Below, piece after piece: positions 52,386 to 61,047 of a stretch of 64,000 nt of DNA; within the stretch, counting starts at the first letter, position 1, and the number at the start of each line of letters is the position of its first letter. The translations under genes and the position numbers were made by a program. The notes below the pieces were generated by a model. The model was not told the DNA's origin and ran no database searches. It worked only from the letters and a program-made list of their open reading frames with translations. The stretch comes from H111-94 sp034436045 (GTDB lineage: Bacteria; Chloroflexota; Ktedonobacteria; Ktedonobacterales; Ktedonobacteraceae). Where the stretch lies: NCBI GenBank assembly GCA_034436045.1, contig DAOTVZ010000051.1, forward strand, positions 1 through 64,000, in the 5' to 3' direction.

Positions 52386-53420
52386 ATGAGCTTTGACAGT
52401 GCTTCCGCTTACACTACCCTTTATCCGTACTTTCACCAACGCCTGCATCTCGATGAGTCACTGGCAAACCATAGCTCTTTCGGTGCTGGTGGTAAGGCAG
52501 ATATCTGGCTCCCACTAGAGACGCAGCAAGAGTTGCGAGATCTCATCGATATGTGTACCCGCCAGCGATGGCCGTTACTGGTTGTCGGCGACGGCTCAAA
52601 CATTCTGTATGCTGATGCGGGCGTGCGTGGCATTGTCGCCAGTATTGCTTTTCGCTCCTATCATCTTGAAGAGCAGGTGGGTGAGACGGCTCTGCTGGTT
52701 GCCGAGGCGGGTGTTCATTGGAGGCCATTGCTGCATGAACTGGCCGCGCATGGTTGGGGTGGGCTGGAATTTGCCATCGGCATTCCCGGCACATTAGGTG
52801 CGGGTGTCATCAGTAATGTAGGAGCGCATAATCGGGAGTTAGGGCAGGTATTGGAGTGGATTGAGGTGCTGGATGCCAGGGCCTGTAACGCTATAGAGGA
52901 GAATGCAGAAACATTTCCTGTCCTGACGCTTCGCCACTATCCCGCTGAGGCCCTGGATCTGAGCTATCGCCACAGCCGTTTCCGTGAGCAACGCCTGACC
53001 CATATCGATGCTGATGGACATCTAATCTTTCCCCCTCGCCACTTGATTGAGCCACCTGAAATAGTGGTGGAACTGGCCTTGCGTGTACATCGGGAAGACC
53101 CGGCAGTATTGAAGGCAACGCTTGAGCAATTTAGCCAGGAGCGCCAGCAGGTTGAACCGACGCGCAGGCATATGGGGTCGATCTTTAAAGACCCCCCAGG
53201 TACGACTGCGCGTACACTTCTTGAGCAAGTGGGCCTGGCAGGAAAACGCTATGGAAGGGCGCAAATGGCCGAACGCAACCCGAATTACATTATGAATGTC
53301 GGTGGGGCGACGGCCAGCGAGATTGCGGCGCTCATCATAGAAGCCCACCAGCAGGTGCTTACGCAAAAGGGCATTCACCTGGCGTTAAACGTCGAGCTGT
53401 TAGGTGAATGGCAGCAGTAG
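52386..53420 (+). CDS. murB: UDP-N-acetylmuramate dehydrogenase
   Basis: 344 residues with GGAAAGG before ATG. MurB marks: SSFGAGGKADIW and VVGDGSNILYADAGVRG for FAD, GIPGTLGAGVISNVGAHNRE, and GSIFKDPPG with the catalytic Ser. The last conserved Glu is in LNVELLGEW. The enzyme reduces UDP-GlcNAc-enolpyruvate to UDP-MurNAc with NADPH for peptidoglycan. The spacing between the middle motifs is a little longer than in E. coli. It stands alone, outside any mur cluster. Confidence 0.96.
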   Translation: MSFDSASAYTTLYPYFHQRLHLDESLANHSSFGAGGKADIWLPLETQQELRDLIDMCTRQRWPLLVVGDGSNILYADAGVRGIVASIAFRSYHLEEQVGETALLVAEAGVHWRPLLHELAAHGWGGLEFAIGIPGTLGAGVISNVGAHNRELGQVLEWIEVLDARACNAIEENAETFPVLTLRHYPAEALDLSYRHSRFREQRLTHIDADGHLIFPPRHLIEPPEIVVELALRVHREDPAVLKATLEQFSQERQQVEPTRRHMGSIFKDPPGTTARTLLEQVGLAGKRYGRAQMAERNPNYIMNVGGATASEIAALIIEAHQQVLTQKGIHLALNVELLGEWQQ

Positions 53421-53447
53421 CAGAGTTGCAGACCTCGCCATTATCAT

Positions 53448-53792
53448 CTAATCTTCTGGCAGGCGATGCATTTCCCAACTCATCATCCCGCCGCTCACGT
53501 TGGTGATCTGTTTCCACCCCTGCTGTTGCAAGAACTTGGCAGCTTGCAAGCTGCGATGACCGCTGCGGCAGATCAGCAGCACCTCGCGGTCGGTAGGTAC
53601 CTCGCGGAAACGCCTGCCAAACTGGCTGAGCGGAATGTTGCGTGCGCCGCGCGCGTGGCCCTGCTGAAATTCCCATGGCTCACGCACATCAACGATCATT
53701 GCCGTTGATGTGGGGGCTGTTACACGTTCCCATGCTTCTCGCACGGAGATGGAGGGGATACTGCTTTGCGTGTCAAACAATCTTTTGAACAT
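53448..53792 (-). CDS. single-domain rhodanese-like sulfurtransferase
   Basis: 114 residues with one rhodanese domain. The landmarks are MIVDVREPWEFQQGHARGA and REVLLICRSGHRSLQAAKFL, where the persulfide-carrying Cys is followed by the loop RSGHRS. The final helix is KQITNVSGGMMSWE. It probably works with the neighbouring persulfide dioxygenase fusion, whose own last rhodanese domain has the same loop. It lies 20 nt downstream of that gene, in the same direction, so the two are cotranscribed. Confidence 0.92.
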   Translation of the reverse strand: MFKRLFDTQSSIPSISVREAWERVTAPTSTAMIVDVREPWEFQQGHARGARNIPLSQFGRRFREVPTDREVLLICRSGHRSLQAAKFLQQQGWKQITNVSGGMMSWEMHRLPED

Positions 53793-53812
53793 CGTTCTTG
53801 TTTATGCCCTTT

Positions 53813-55255
53813 CTATGGATGTGCGTGTGTGGCCTGCTCTGGCAGGCGAGAGAGATCGATCTCTGGTGCTTCTTCCGTTTCGTAGGGGAGGCCGCGCTCC
53901 AGCCAATCGGCCATTCCGCCCTGTCCAACGGCGATTACCTTGCGTCCGGTGGTGGCCAGGATACTGGCCGCGATCTCGGCACGATGACCTGTGCGACAGA
54001 TGACTGCGACCGGCTCGTCGTGCGGGACTTCGTCGATACGCGCGGCTAATTCCGCGATATGTAGATGTTGCGCGTGGGGAATGTGGCCTGCACGCCACTC
54101 CTCGTCGCGGCGCACATCGAGAATCGTCATCGATGTGTGTTGCTGCCAGCGCCGATAGAGCGTATCGACATCGATGAGTTCAAATGCCTCGGTGGGCGAG
54201 GATGCCATTTTCCATGATGCCAATCCACCATCCAGATAGCCCTCGAACTGTTCATAGCCGATGCGTATCAGTTGCATGACTGCCTCACGTCTGCCTTCTT
54301 CGTCTTCGATCAAGAACATGATGGGTTGATTGAAAGGTAGCAGCCAGCCAACATACGTGCCGAAGGAGCTATCGAGTTCGATGTTGAGCGAGCCGGGGAT
54401 ATGTTCGCGGGCAAAGGCATAGCGTGAACGCCCATCGATCAATGGGATACCGTGTTCCAGGCGTGATTGCACCTCGGCGGGTTGCAGTGACAGTAGCTCC
54501 GGCAGTTGGCCCAGGATGGTAGGGCCGCCCACATTGATATCGTGCATGTATTTGTAATAGGTGGGATAGGCGATGTAGCCGGCAAGCTGCCGCTTGACAA
54601 AATCTAGCTCATCCTTTGCCAGCGCTGCCGGGCTGACCAGTCGTTCCTGGGCAATGGTGGTGGAATGTGCAGGAGTAGTGGCACTGGCCATACAGAATGA
54701 GCCGGCCCCGTGTGTGGGATAGACGCGCACCTGACCGGGTAGCGTATCGAGCAGGCGGCGCAGGGTGTGGTATTGCTGGCGCGTGAGCGTGAGCGTCCAG
54801 GCATCACCAAGCAAATCGGTACGGCCCGCGTTTCCGACGAGCAGGCTGCCACCACTAAAAAGTGCCGTCGGCTCGTTGCGTCCCTGCTCATATAAGGCGT
54901 AGCTGACGTGGTGCGGCGTATGTCCCGGCGTCTCCATAACTCTGAAACGCAGCGTGCCGACCTGGCTTTCGTCGCCCTCGCGCACCGCCCGATGCTCGTA
55001 GCGTAGCGGGTCTCCGGCACCGGCGACGATGGTCGCGCCGGTCTGTGCCGCCAGTTCGCGCGCGCCCGTAACGTAATCGTTATGGACGTGCGTCTCCAGA
55101 ATATGAGTGATATGCACGCCCGCGCGGTGCGCAGCCTCTATATAGACATCCACGTCACGGCGTGGGTCGATCACGGCGGCATCGCCGCTCTCTTCGTCGG
55201 TGATGAGGTAGGATTGATGCCCTAAACCCTCAAGAAAGAACTGTTCAATGTGCAT
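53813..55255 (-). CDS. CstB-like persulfide dioxygenase-rhodanese fusion
   Basis: 480 residues from ATG 55255 with GGGAG in front; the longer frame to 55330 is not preferred. The metallo-beta-lactamase domain (about 1-230) has the motif THVHNDYVTGA, a His-x-His-x-Asp iron-binding pattern like ETHE1, then MRVMETPGHTPHHVSY. A middle rhodanese domain lacks the Cys (FLIEDEEGRR in place of the active loop), and a C-terminal rhodanese domain has AVICRTGHRAE with the Cys. This order, dioxygenase, pseudo-rhodanese, rhodanese, matches CstB, which oxidises persulfide and releases thiosulfate. It detoxifies sulfide. The adjacent ArsR-type regulator may control it. Confidence 0.9.
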   Translation of the reverse strand: MHIEQFFLEGLGHQSYLITDEESGDAAVIDPRRDVDVYIEAAHRAGVHITHILETHVHNDYVTGARELAAQTGATIVAGAGDPLRYEHRAVREGDESQVGTLRFRVMETPGHTPHHVSYALYEQGRNEPTALFSGGSLLVGNAGRTDLLGDAWTLTLTRQQYHTLRRLLDTLPGQVRVYPTHGAGSFCMASATTPAHSTTIAQERLVSPAALAKDELDFVKRQLAGYIAYPTYYKYMHDINVGGPTILGQLPELLSLQPAEVQSRLEHGIPLIDGRSRYAFAREHIPGSLNIELDSSFGTYVGWLLPFNQPIMFLIEDEEGRREAVMQLIRIGYEQFEGYLDGGLASWKMASSPTEAFELIDVDTLYRRWQQHTSMTILDVRRDEEWRAGHIPHAQHLHIAELAARIDEVPHDEPVAVICRTGHRAEIAASILATTGRKVIAVGQGGMADWLERGLPYETEEAPEIDLSRLPEQATHAHP

Positions 55256-55351
55256 AATTGACTCCCGTTGCAATATGAAAGAGCCTTGTTTTCGCTGTGT
55301 ATGTGCAGCTAGCATACTGTGCCGATGCACACTACACGGTCTCCAATACGG

Positions 55352-55777
55352 TTATACAGAGGGTAGTGCGGCGATCACGCGCTGCAAGCGGGTCTTTGCC
55401 TCGTTTGCCAGCTCCTGCATCTGCGGCTGTTGCACAATACCCAGCATGGCGATGGGATCGGCGATGTCAATGCGCGTCTTTGGTGATTCTCCAGTTCCCA
55501 CTACTTCACGAACGACTACGTTACAGGGTAGGAGCAGGCCGACTTCTGGCTCAAGCGTAAGGGCACGATGCGCCAGGGGCGGATTGCATGCACCCAGAAT
55601 GGTGTATCGTTCCATATCGACGTTAAGCTTGCTCTTCAGGGTGGCTTTCACATCAATGCTGGTGAGGACGCCGAAGCCCTCAGCCTTCAATGCCTCAGTC
55701 ACACGGGCCATTGCCTCGTCAAAGGGCAATGGCACAGTGGTACCGAAACCATACGATGGCTGCGTCTGTGTGGTCAT
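55352..55777 (-). CDS. DUF302 family protein
   Basis: 141 residues with AGGAG before ATG. It matches the DUF302 pattern: PFDEAMARVTEALKAEGFGV, LTSIDVKATLKSKLNVD, YTILGACNPPLAHRAL and GLLLPCNVVVREV. Two conserved Cys (GACNPP and LPCNVVV) are seen. DUF302 genes often accompany sulfur or copper handling genes; its role is unknown. It lies between the CstB-like gene and the ArsR-type regulator, all on the minus strand. Confidence 0.9.
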   Translation of the reverse strand: MTTQTQPSYGFGTTVPLPFDEAMARVTEALKAEGFGVLTSIDVKATLKSKLNVDMERYTILGACNPPLAHRALTLEPEVGLLLPCNVVVREVVGTGESPKTRIDIADPIAMLGIVQQPQMQELANEAKTRLQRVIAALPSV

Positions 55778-55841
55778 CGTTATCTCCTGACTTTCTTGTA
55801 TGTTGTTTCACAGCGCAGATATACTATCTGGCTTACAGGTA

Positions 55842-56312
55842 TCAACTCTTCGTGCTGTTTTGTGTCTTCTGTGCAGGCGATGGAAATGTCCCAAGCCCCA
55901 GTGTCTGCATCTCCTGGGCAATGCGCTGCTGCACGCTGGCGCAAACCACGTCGCAAAGCGCGTAGACTGTCGGGTCGGCAATAGCGTAATAGGTGCTTGT
56001 GCCGACTTTGTGGCGCTTGATCAAGCCCCCTTGCGTCAGCGCAGCCAGATGCTTTGAAACATTCGGCTGGCCCGCCCCGGTTAATGTCACCAGTTCCCCC
56101 ACATTACGTTCCCCTGTTGCCAGCGCCGCCAGGATTTTTAGACGGAGCGGCTCGCCCAACAGGCGAAAACGCGCTGCAATCAATTCAAGGAGCGGATCAG
56201 CAAAACCATGTTCCGCGTCATGTTCCTTCCAGAGCGATGAGCGCATCGCGCCAGTATCCACGGTATTCACCGATGTGCTGACCGCATCTGAAAAGGATAT
56301 GTGCGATGTCAT
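55842..56312 (-). CDS. ArsR family transcriptional regulator
   Basis: 156 residues. The winged helix-turn-helix lies at about 45-115: RFRLLGEPLRLKILAALATG, NVGELVTLTGAGQPNVSKHL and GLIKRHKVGTSTYYAI. The ArsR CVC metal site is absent (ELVTLTGAG); two Cys appear in the last helix (YALCDVVCASV), a position used by sulfide-sensing members such as BigR/SqrR, though the partner Cys in the early helix is missing. With persulfide dioxygenase and rhodanese genes next door, a persulfide- or redox-responsive repressor is plausible. Confidence 0.88.
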   Translation of the reverse strand: MTSHISFSDAVSTSVNTVDTGAMRSSLWKEHDAEHGFADPLLELIAARFRLLGEPLRLKILAALATGERNVGELVTLTGAGQPNVSKHLAALTQGGLIKRHKVGTSTYYAIADPTVYALCDVVCASVQQRIAQEMQTLGLGTFPSPAQKTQNSTKS

Positions 56313-56618
56313 GCTAGTTATCCTTTCGAGGCATTATTGCTTTATGACCATATAGTAATATAGTATCTGGGAATTGTCAAGGGGGTACCGGTCTTATTTT
56401 TTCATCAGAAAGGACTACCTGACTTTTGCGCCTGCTCACGGTATGAGCAGCGGGGCAGTCACCGACAATGGCCCCCTCTTGTATTGTTTCATACTTTATG
56501 ATAATATAACGATAAAGGAATATAGCTTGACGGCGCGTGGAAGTGCGCACCGGGCATACAGGTATCCTTTGCCTGTGTGCTTAATCAAGCAAGCCATTTC
56601 TACAGGCAAGGTGATTAT
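56313..56618. promoter_or_regulatory. divergent promoter region of the ArsR and thioredoxin-glutaredoxin genes
   Basis: An AT-rich 306-bp gap contains the tandem ATATAGTAATATAGTAT (near 56350-56370) and further ATA/TAT-rich motifs (near 56500-56522). These resemble ArsR-type operators only loosely. Confidence 0.35.
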
Positions 56619-57233
56619 ATGTCAATCGAAGTAGTAACCGATGAGAATTTTGCGGAACGGATTGAGCGATATCAGGGTGTTGCCCTGGTGGATTTCTGGG
56701 CACCCTGGTGTGTTCCCTGTCACCTGGTCAATCCGCTGCTTGAAAAGTTAGCGCAACAGTACGAAGGAAAAGTTCGTATTGCCAGGCTGAATGTTGATGA
56801 GCAGCCACAAATAGCGGCACGGTATCAAATTTTGAGTATTCCGACGGTCAAGATTTTTCGCGATGGTCGGCTGGTCAATACGCTGCTTGGAGTACGAACC
56901 GAACATGTGTATCGGCAGGCTATTGAAGCGGCTCTGCATCCTGCGGCGGCGACAAAGACTGCTCAGAAAGCGCAGTCTACGGGCGCAAAACAGCACAGTG
57001 TAACGGTCTTTTCTACCCCGACCTGTCCCTGGTGTGCGCGCTTAAAGGCGTATCTGCGCCAGCATAACATTCCGTTTAAGGATGTGGATGTGAGCCGCGA
57101 TGTGAAGGCGGCAGAGGATATGGTGCGCCGTTCGGGTCAGATGGGGGTGCCGCAAGCCTGGATTGATGGGCAGGTCGTTGTGGGGTTTGACCGCAAGCGC
57201 GTTGATGCGTTGCTCGGTCTGACGGCGGCCTGA
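56619..57233 (+). CDS. thioredoxin-glutaredoxin fusion protein
   Basis: 204 residues from ATG 56619 with AAGGTG in front. The N-terminal thioredoxin domain has WAPWCVPCH (Cys31 and Cys34, where WCGPC is usual) and the cis-Pro in LSIPTVKIF. A short linker leads to a C-terminal glutaredoxin/NrdH-like domain with CPWC at about 136-139 and GVPQAWIDGQVVVGFD. Two domains with different redox partners in one chain suggest a relay from a reductase to target proteins. It is divergent from the ArsR-sulfur group and just upstream of groES. Confidence 0.93.
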   Translation: MSIEVVTDENFAERIERYQGVALVDFWAPWCVPCHLVNPLLEKLAQQYEGKVRIARLNVDEQPQIAARYQILSIPTVKIFRDGRLVNTLLGVRTEHVYRQAIEAALHPAAATKTAQKAQSTGAKQHSVTVFSTPTCPWCARLKAYLRQHNIPFKDVDVSRDVKAAEDMVRRSGQMGVPQAWIDGQVVVGFDRKRVDALLGLTAA

Positions 57234-57292
57234 TGCGGTGTTGCAAACAAAAAGGATAGTCTATATTGAAGGAGCATGAAGGGGAGACATCA

Positions 57293-57592
57293 ATGAAAAT
57301 GATACAGCCTTTTGGGGATCGTGTTTTAGTGAAGGTTGAAGCTGTGCCTCAGCAGACGGCAAGCGGCATTTACCTGCCTGATACTGCGCGCGAGGCACCC
57401 GGCGAAGGGAAAATAGTGGCTATCGGAGAAGGTTCATCCCTGCAAGAAAGGCTCAGCCAGGGCGACCAGATTCTCTTCCAGAAACATGCCGGAACTGAGA
57501 TCAAACTGGGGGATGAGACGTATGTGTTGCTTGCTGAGGCCGATATTCTTGGGCGGGTCATTGAGGTGGAGCGCGTAGGCATGGCGGTGTAG
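57293..57592 (+). CDS. groES: GroES co-chaperonin
   Basis: 99 residues from ATG 57293 (GGGGAGA before it; the frame opens at 57266). The Cpn10 pattern is full: PFGDRVLVKVEAVPQQTASG, then IYLPDTAREAPGEGKIVAIG, and the C-terminal YVLLAEADILG. The mobile loop (QTASGIYLPD) that binds GroEL is present. No groEL follows, and no CIRCE element was seen upstream, so this may be a second copy or a separate locus. Confidence 0.95.
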   Translation: MKMIQPFGDRVLVKVEAVPQQTASGIYLPDTAREAPGEGKIVAIGEGSSLQERLSQGDQILFQKHAGTEIKLGDETYVLLAEADILGRVIEVERVGMAV

Positions 57593-57646
57593 GATGCATC
57601 TGCTGTCTGTATAGGGAGATAGAGGCGGGTCAGTATCGCTATCCGG

Positions 57647-57796
57647 CTATCTCCCTATACGACTCGAAGCGCGCACAATCAACTCAAGCTGGTAAATAAT
57701 ATGCTGATGCTGGTGGGTAGTGGCATGGTTGACCTCGTCGAGCAGTAATTCGGCGGCGGCGTGTCCAAGCCTATGGCTTTCCCGACGTACTCTCTG
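57647..57796 (-). pseudogene. C-terminal remnant of a LacI family regulator
   Basis: The minus-strand frame up to the stop at 57647-57649 encodes LGHAAAELLLDEV followed by YQLELIVRASSR. It matches the final part of LacI-type regulators, normally iG..Aa.lLl..i, then L.p.LivR.S. Nothing of the DNA-binding or sugar-binding core precedes it: the frame runs into the 3' end of the CoxL-like gene, in a different phase. It is a 3' fragment left by deletion or rearrangement. Confidence 0.75.
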
Positions 57797-57812
57797 AGGT
57801 CTTTCACCTCGA

Positions 57813-60164
57813 TTAAACGGCTTCCTTATGCACCAGCGCCCAGATTTTTTCCGGTCTGAGCGGCATATCGATACTGTCAATGCCCAGCGGTGCCAGCGCG
57901 TCCAGAACAGCATTCACAATAGCAGGTGGCCCGCCGAGGCAACCTGCCTCGCCAACGCCTTTCACACCGAGCGGGTTAGTGGGTGAAGGCGTCTCAACGA
58001 ATGCGGTTGTGAAGGTTGGCACCATGCTGGCGGTGGGCAGGGAGTAATCCATCAGTGTGCTGGTGAGAAGCTGACCTTCCGCGTTGTAGAGAACCTCTTC
58101 ATAGAGGGCCTGGCTAATACCCTGTGCCAGTCCGCCATGTATCTGGCCTTCCGCCAACTCATGGTTGAGAACGTGCCCACAGTCATCTACCGCAACGTAT
58201 TTCAAAATGGTGATCTCGCCAGTTTCTGTATCGATCTCGACCACCGCGATATGTGCCCCGGAGGCATAGGCCGCGCCGGACGGGGCGAAGTCACGCCACG
58301 CGGCCAGCCCCTCAACATAGTGATGGCTTTTGTCGAGGGCAAGTAGATCGGGTTGCTCTTCGGCCAGGCGTGCCAGTTCGGCCAGGGAGATGTTGCGTGT
58401 CGGGCTACCCTGCACACTAATTTGGCCTTGCTCTAATTGCAGGTCGGCGGGCGCAGCTTCTAGCACGTGCGCGGCGAGGTGCAATGCCTGCTCGCGCACG
58501 GCCTCTGCGGCCAGCAGCACGGCGGAGCCGGAGGTCTGCGTGATGCGACTGCCAACTGTGCCCCCACTGAACACGGGCAAGGCGGTATCGTTCATGCGTA
58601 CCTCTATCTGTTCAAGGGCTAGATGCAGCGTCTGCGCGGTGATGCGCGCGAACGTCGTAAAATGACCTTGCCCGCTATGCGACACACCGCTCTGTACCAG
58701 CACTGTCCCATCGCGGCGCACGCGCACAATGGCTGAGTCGCGCGCCCCTTCCGGCGCAGGCGTCGCGTCGCCGGTCAGTTCGATGAAGGTGGCGAGGCCG
58801 ATGCCGAGCAGTGGCAAGCCACCGTTTTGGCGTCGAATGCGCTGTTGCTCGCGGTAGGAGGCATAGTTGGACAGGGCGAGGGCCTTTTCGAGAGTGGTGG
58901 CATAGTTGCCGCTATCATAGGTCACGCCGGTTTTAGTCACATAAGGAAAAGCTTCCGGCGGGATGAAGTTGCGCCGCCGCACCTCTGCTGCATCAAGCTG
59001 AAGCTCGTGAGCCACGCGATCCATTGTGCGCTCCAGCAGATAGGCGGCTTCCGGGCGGCCCGCGCCTCGATAGGGAGCCGTTGGCACTTTATTCGTGTAT
59101 ACACCTGTCATCAAGTTGTCGATGGCCTCAATGCGGTACGGGCCACTGAGAAAGGTTGCGCTGCGATGGTGAATCATGGCCGTAACACCGGCAATAAATG
59201 CGCCGATGTCGGCAATCGTGCGCACTTTGAGGCCAAGCAGCCGCCCATCTTTGCGCACTGCCGCTTCGACATAGCTTACCTGCCCACGTCCATGCGTCTG
59301 TGCCTGCAAGCTCTCGCTACGGTCGTCACACCACTTGACCGGGCGCGCGAAACGCATGGCCAGCGCGGCGGCGATGATCTCTTCGCCCAGCAGAAAATTT
59401 TTCGCGCCAAAAGCCCCGCCGACCTCGGCATTCTGAATATGAATGCGGGCCGGGTCAAGTTTAAGAAAAGTTGCCAGCGTCTGGCGCGCCCGATAGACGG
59501 CCTGCGATGACATCCAGGCGTTGAGAATGCCGCTCTGCTCGTCAAAATCAAACAAGCAGCCGCGTGGTTCAATGGAACTGGGAGCCAGGCGCTGGTTGAC
59601 GAGGCGCAGGTGTACAATGTGATCGGCTTGCGCGAAAGCAGCCTCAATGTCACCGCCCCCCCCATGCGACTGAAAAGCCTGGTTACTACCGAATTCCTCA
59701 TAAAGTAGTGGCGCATCAGGGGCAAGAGCAGTCTCCGGGTCGATTACCGCTGTTAGTGGCTCGTAGTCTACGTCCACGAGGTCACGCGCGTCCAGCGCGA
59801 TGTAACGGTCTTCGGCGAGGATGATGGCCAGTGGATCACCCATATAGCGCACTTTGTCAACAGCGAGCGGCTTGCGCGGCGGCTTTTTCAGATTCCCCAC
59901 CGGCACTGCGTCCAGCGTGGGCATGTCTCCTACCAGTTCCTCACCTGTGAAGGCGGCAATCACACCTGGCAAACTGCGCGCCGCTTCCAGAGCAATATGC
60001 TTGATGCGCGCGTGTGCATAGGGACTGCGCACCACCGCCATAAAAGCTACCGGTGGACGCCCCTCCGGCGCTTTCAGATCATCAACATAATGACGCCGAC
60101 CGGTGATGAGGCCGCGATCTTCCAGGCGACGCACTGATGTGGTGGAAGTAGTATGCTCACTCAT
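57813..60164 (-). CDS. CoxL-like xanthine dehydrogenase family molybdenum subunit (form II-like)
   Basis: 783 residues from ATG 60164 with AAAGGG before it. The molybdopterin-binding large subunit pattern is complete: VRRLEDRGLITGRRHYVDD, VGGAFGAKNFLLGEE, TAPYRGAGRPEAAYLLER and, near the C-terminus, GVKGVGEAGCLGGPPAI with the catalytic Glu. The active-site loop reads PYRGAGR, like the AYRGAGR of form II CO-dehydrogenase-like enzymes, and not the AYRCSFR of true form I CO dehydrogenase. The medium FAD and small iron-sulfur subunit genes are absent from the flanks. It oxidises an aldehyde or heteroaromatic compound, substrate unknown. Confidence 0.92.
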   Translation of the reverse strand: MSEHTTSTTSVRRLEDRGLITGRRHYVDDLKAPEGRPPVAFMAVVRSPYAHARIKHIALEAARSLPGVIAAFTGEELVGDMPTLDAVPVGNLKKPPRKPLAVDKVRYMGDPLAIILAEDRYIALDARDLVDVDYEPLTAVIDPETALAPDAPLLYEEFGSNQAFQSHGGGGDIEAAFAQADHIVHLRLVNQRLAPSSIEPRGCLFDFDEQSGILNAWMSSQAVYRARQTLATFLKLDPARIHIQNAEVGGAFGAKNFLLGEEIIAAALAMRFARPVKWCDDRSESLQAQTHGRGQVSYVEAAVRKDGRLLGLKVRTIADIGAFIAGVTAMIHHRSATFLSGPYRIEAIDNLMTGVYTNKVPTAPYRGAGRPEAAYLLERTMDRVAHELQLDAAEVRRRNFIPPEAFPYVTKTGVTYDSGNYATTLEKALALSNYASYREQQRIRRQNGGLPLLGIGLATFIELTGDATPAPEGARDSAIVRVRRDGTVLVQSGVSHSGQGHFTTFARITAQTLHLALEQIEVRMNDTALPVFSGGTVGSRITQTSGSAVLLAAEAVREQALHLAAHVLEAAPADLQLEQGQISVQGSPTRNISLAELARLAEEQPDLLALDKSHHYVEGLAAWRDFAPSGAAYASGAHIAVVEIDTETGEITILKYVAVDDCGHVLNHELAEGQIHGGLAQGISQALYEEVLYNAEGQLLTSTLMDYSLPTASMVPTFTTAFVETPSPTNPLGVKGVGEAGCLGGPPAIVNAVLDALAPLGIDSIDMPLRPEKIWALVHKEAV

Positions 60165-60269
60165 AAATTTGCCCTTTTCTACGATTGACACTCAGCAATA
60201 AATATGTTACCCTTGCATTGTGGTCATTTTATCATATCATCATACCAATTGTTGACAAAGGATGCCCGG

Positions 60270-60989
60270 TTGGAGAACAGTTACACGCCAGTGCAGGCAA
60301 ATCGAGTGTTTGAGCAAATTGCTGAACAGATCGAGAGACGTATCTTGAGTGGAGAAATACAGGTCGGCGACCGCCTGCCGACCGAGCGCGAATTGGCCGA
60401 ACAGTTTCACGCCAGTCGAACGGCGGTGCGGGAGGCGATGAAGTCACTGGCGCAGAAGGGGCTGGTGGATATGCGCCCCGGACGCGGCACCATTGTCATC
60501 GATGGCACTTCACGAGCAATGCGCAACTCATTGGAATTGATGATGCAGCTTGGTCTGGTGCGTCGTTCAGAAAACCTGGTCGAGGTGCGTGAGATTCTTG
60601 AGCCGGAGATTGCAGCCCTTGCCGCCGCCAGGGCGACGGAGGAGCAGATTGCAATGTTGCGCGAGTGCGTTGCGCAGATGGACGCCAGCCTTGGCGATGC
60701 TGATGCCTTTATCGCGGCGGATAATGCTTTTCACCAGACACTGGCTACAAGTACCCACAATGAGATCATTCGCTGGCTGGTAGATTCTATTGTCAGCCTG
60801 CTGAGTGAGCAGCGCAAACATATTTTTGCGGTGTCTGGCGGGCCGGAGCGTGGGCAGGTGCATCATAAGTTGCTGCTGGAGGCGGTTATTCGCCATGATC
60901 CTGCGGCGGCTCGCCAGGCGATGCAGGCGCATCTACGACAGGTACGAGAGGACGTGGCAACATCGCTGGAAAAAAATGCGGATTCATAG
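60270..60989 (+). CDS. FadR-type GntR family regulator
   Basis: 239 residues from a TTG at 60270 preceded by AAAGGA (8 nt); the frame is open to 60204 but the upstream residues do not look regulatory. The winged helix reads RVFEQIAEQIERRILSGEIQ, LPTERELAEQFHASRTAVRE and GLVDMRPGRGT. The C-terminal FCD domain has VEVREILEPEIAALAAARAT, the metal-site DNAFHQTLA, and HHKLLLEAVIRHD. It is divergent from the CoxL-like gene and probably controls it in response to an organic acid. It is followed by a dehydrogenase gene in the same direction. Confidence 0.9.
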   Translation: MENSYTPVQANRVFEQIAEQIERRILSGEIQVGDRLPTERELAEQFHASRTAVREAMKSLAQKGLVDMRPGRGTIVIDGTSRAMRNSLELMMQLGLVRRSENLVEVREILEPEIAALAAARATEEQIAMLRECVAQMDASLGDADAFIAADNAFHQTLATSTHNEIIRWLVDSIVSLLSEQRKHIFAVSGGPERGQVHHKLLLEAVIRHDPAAARQAMQAHLRQVREDVATSLEKNADS

Positions 60990-61047
60990 CCGGATGGCCA
61001 GGCGGCGATGCCGGACAGCGTTGTCGGCGTGAGAGACAGGAGGTTCT

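Noticed and set aside
57234..57292. CIRCE element before groES
   Set aside because: No TTAGCACTC-type inverted repeat is present in the short upstream gap.
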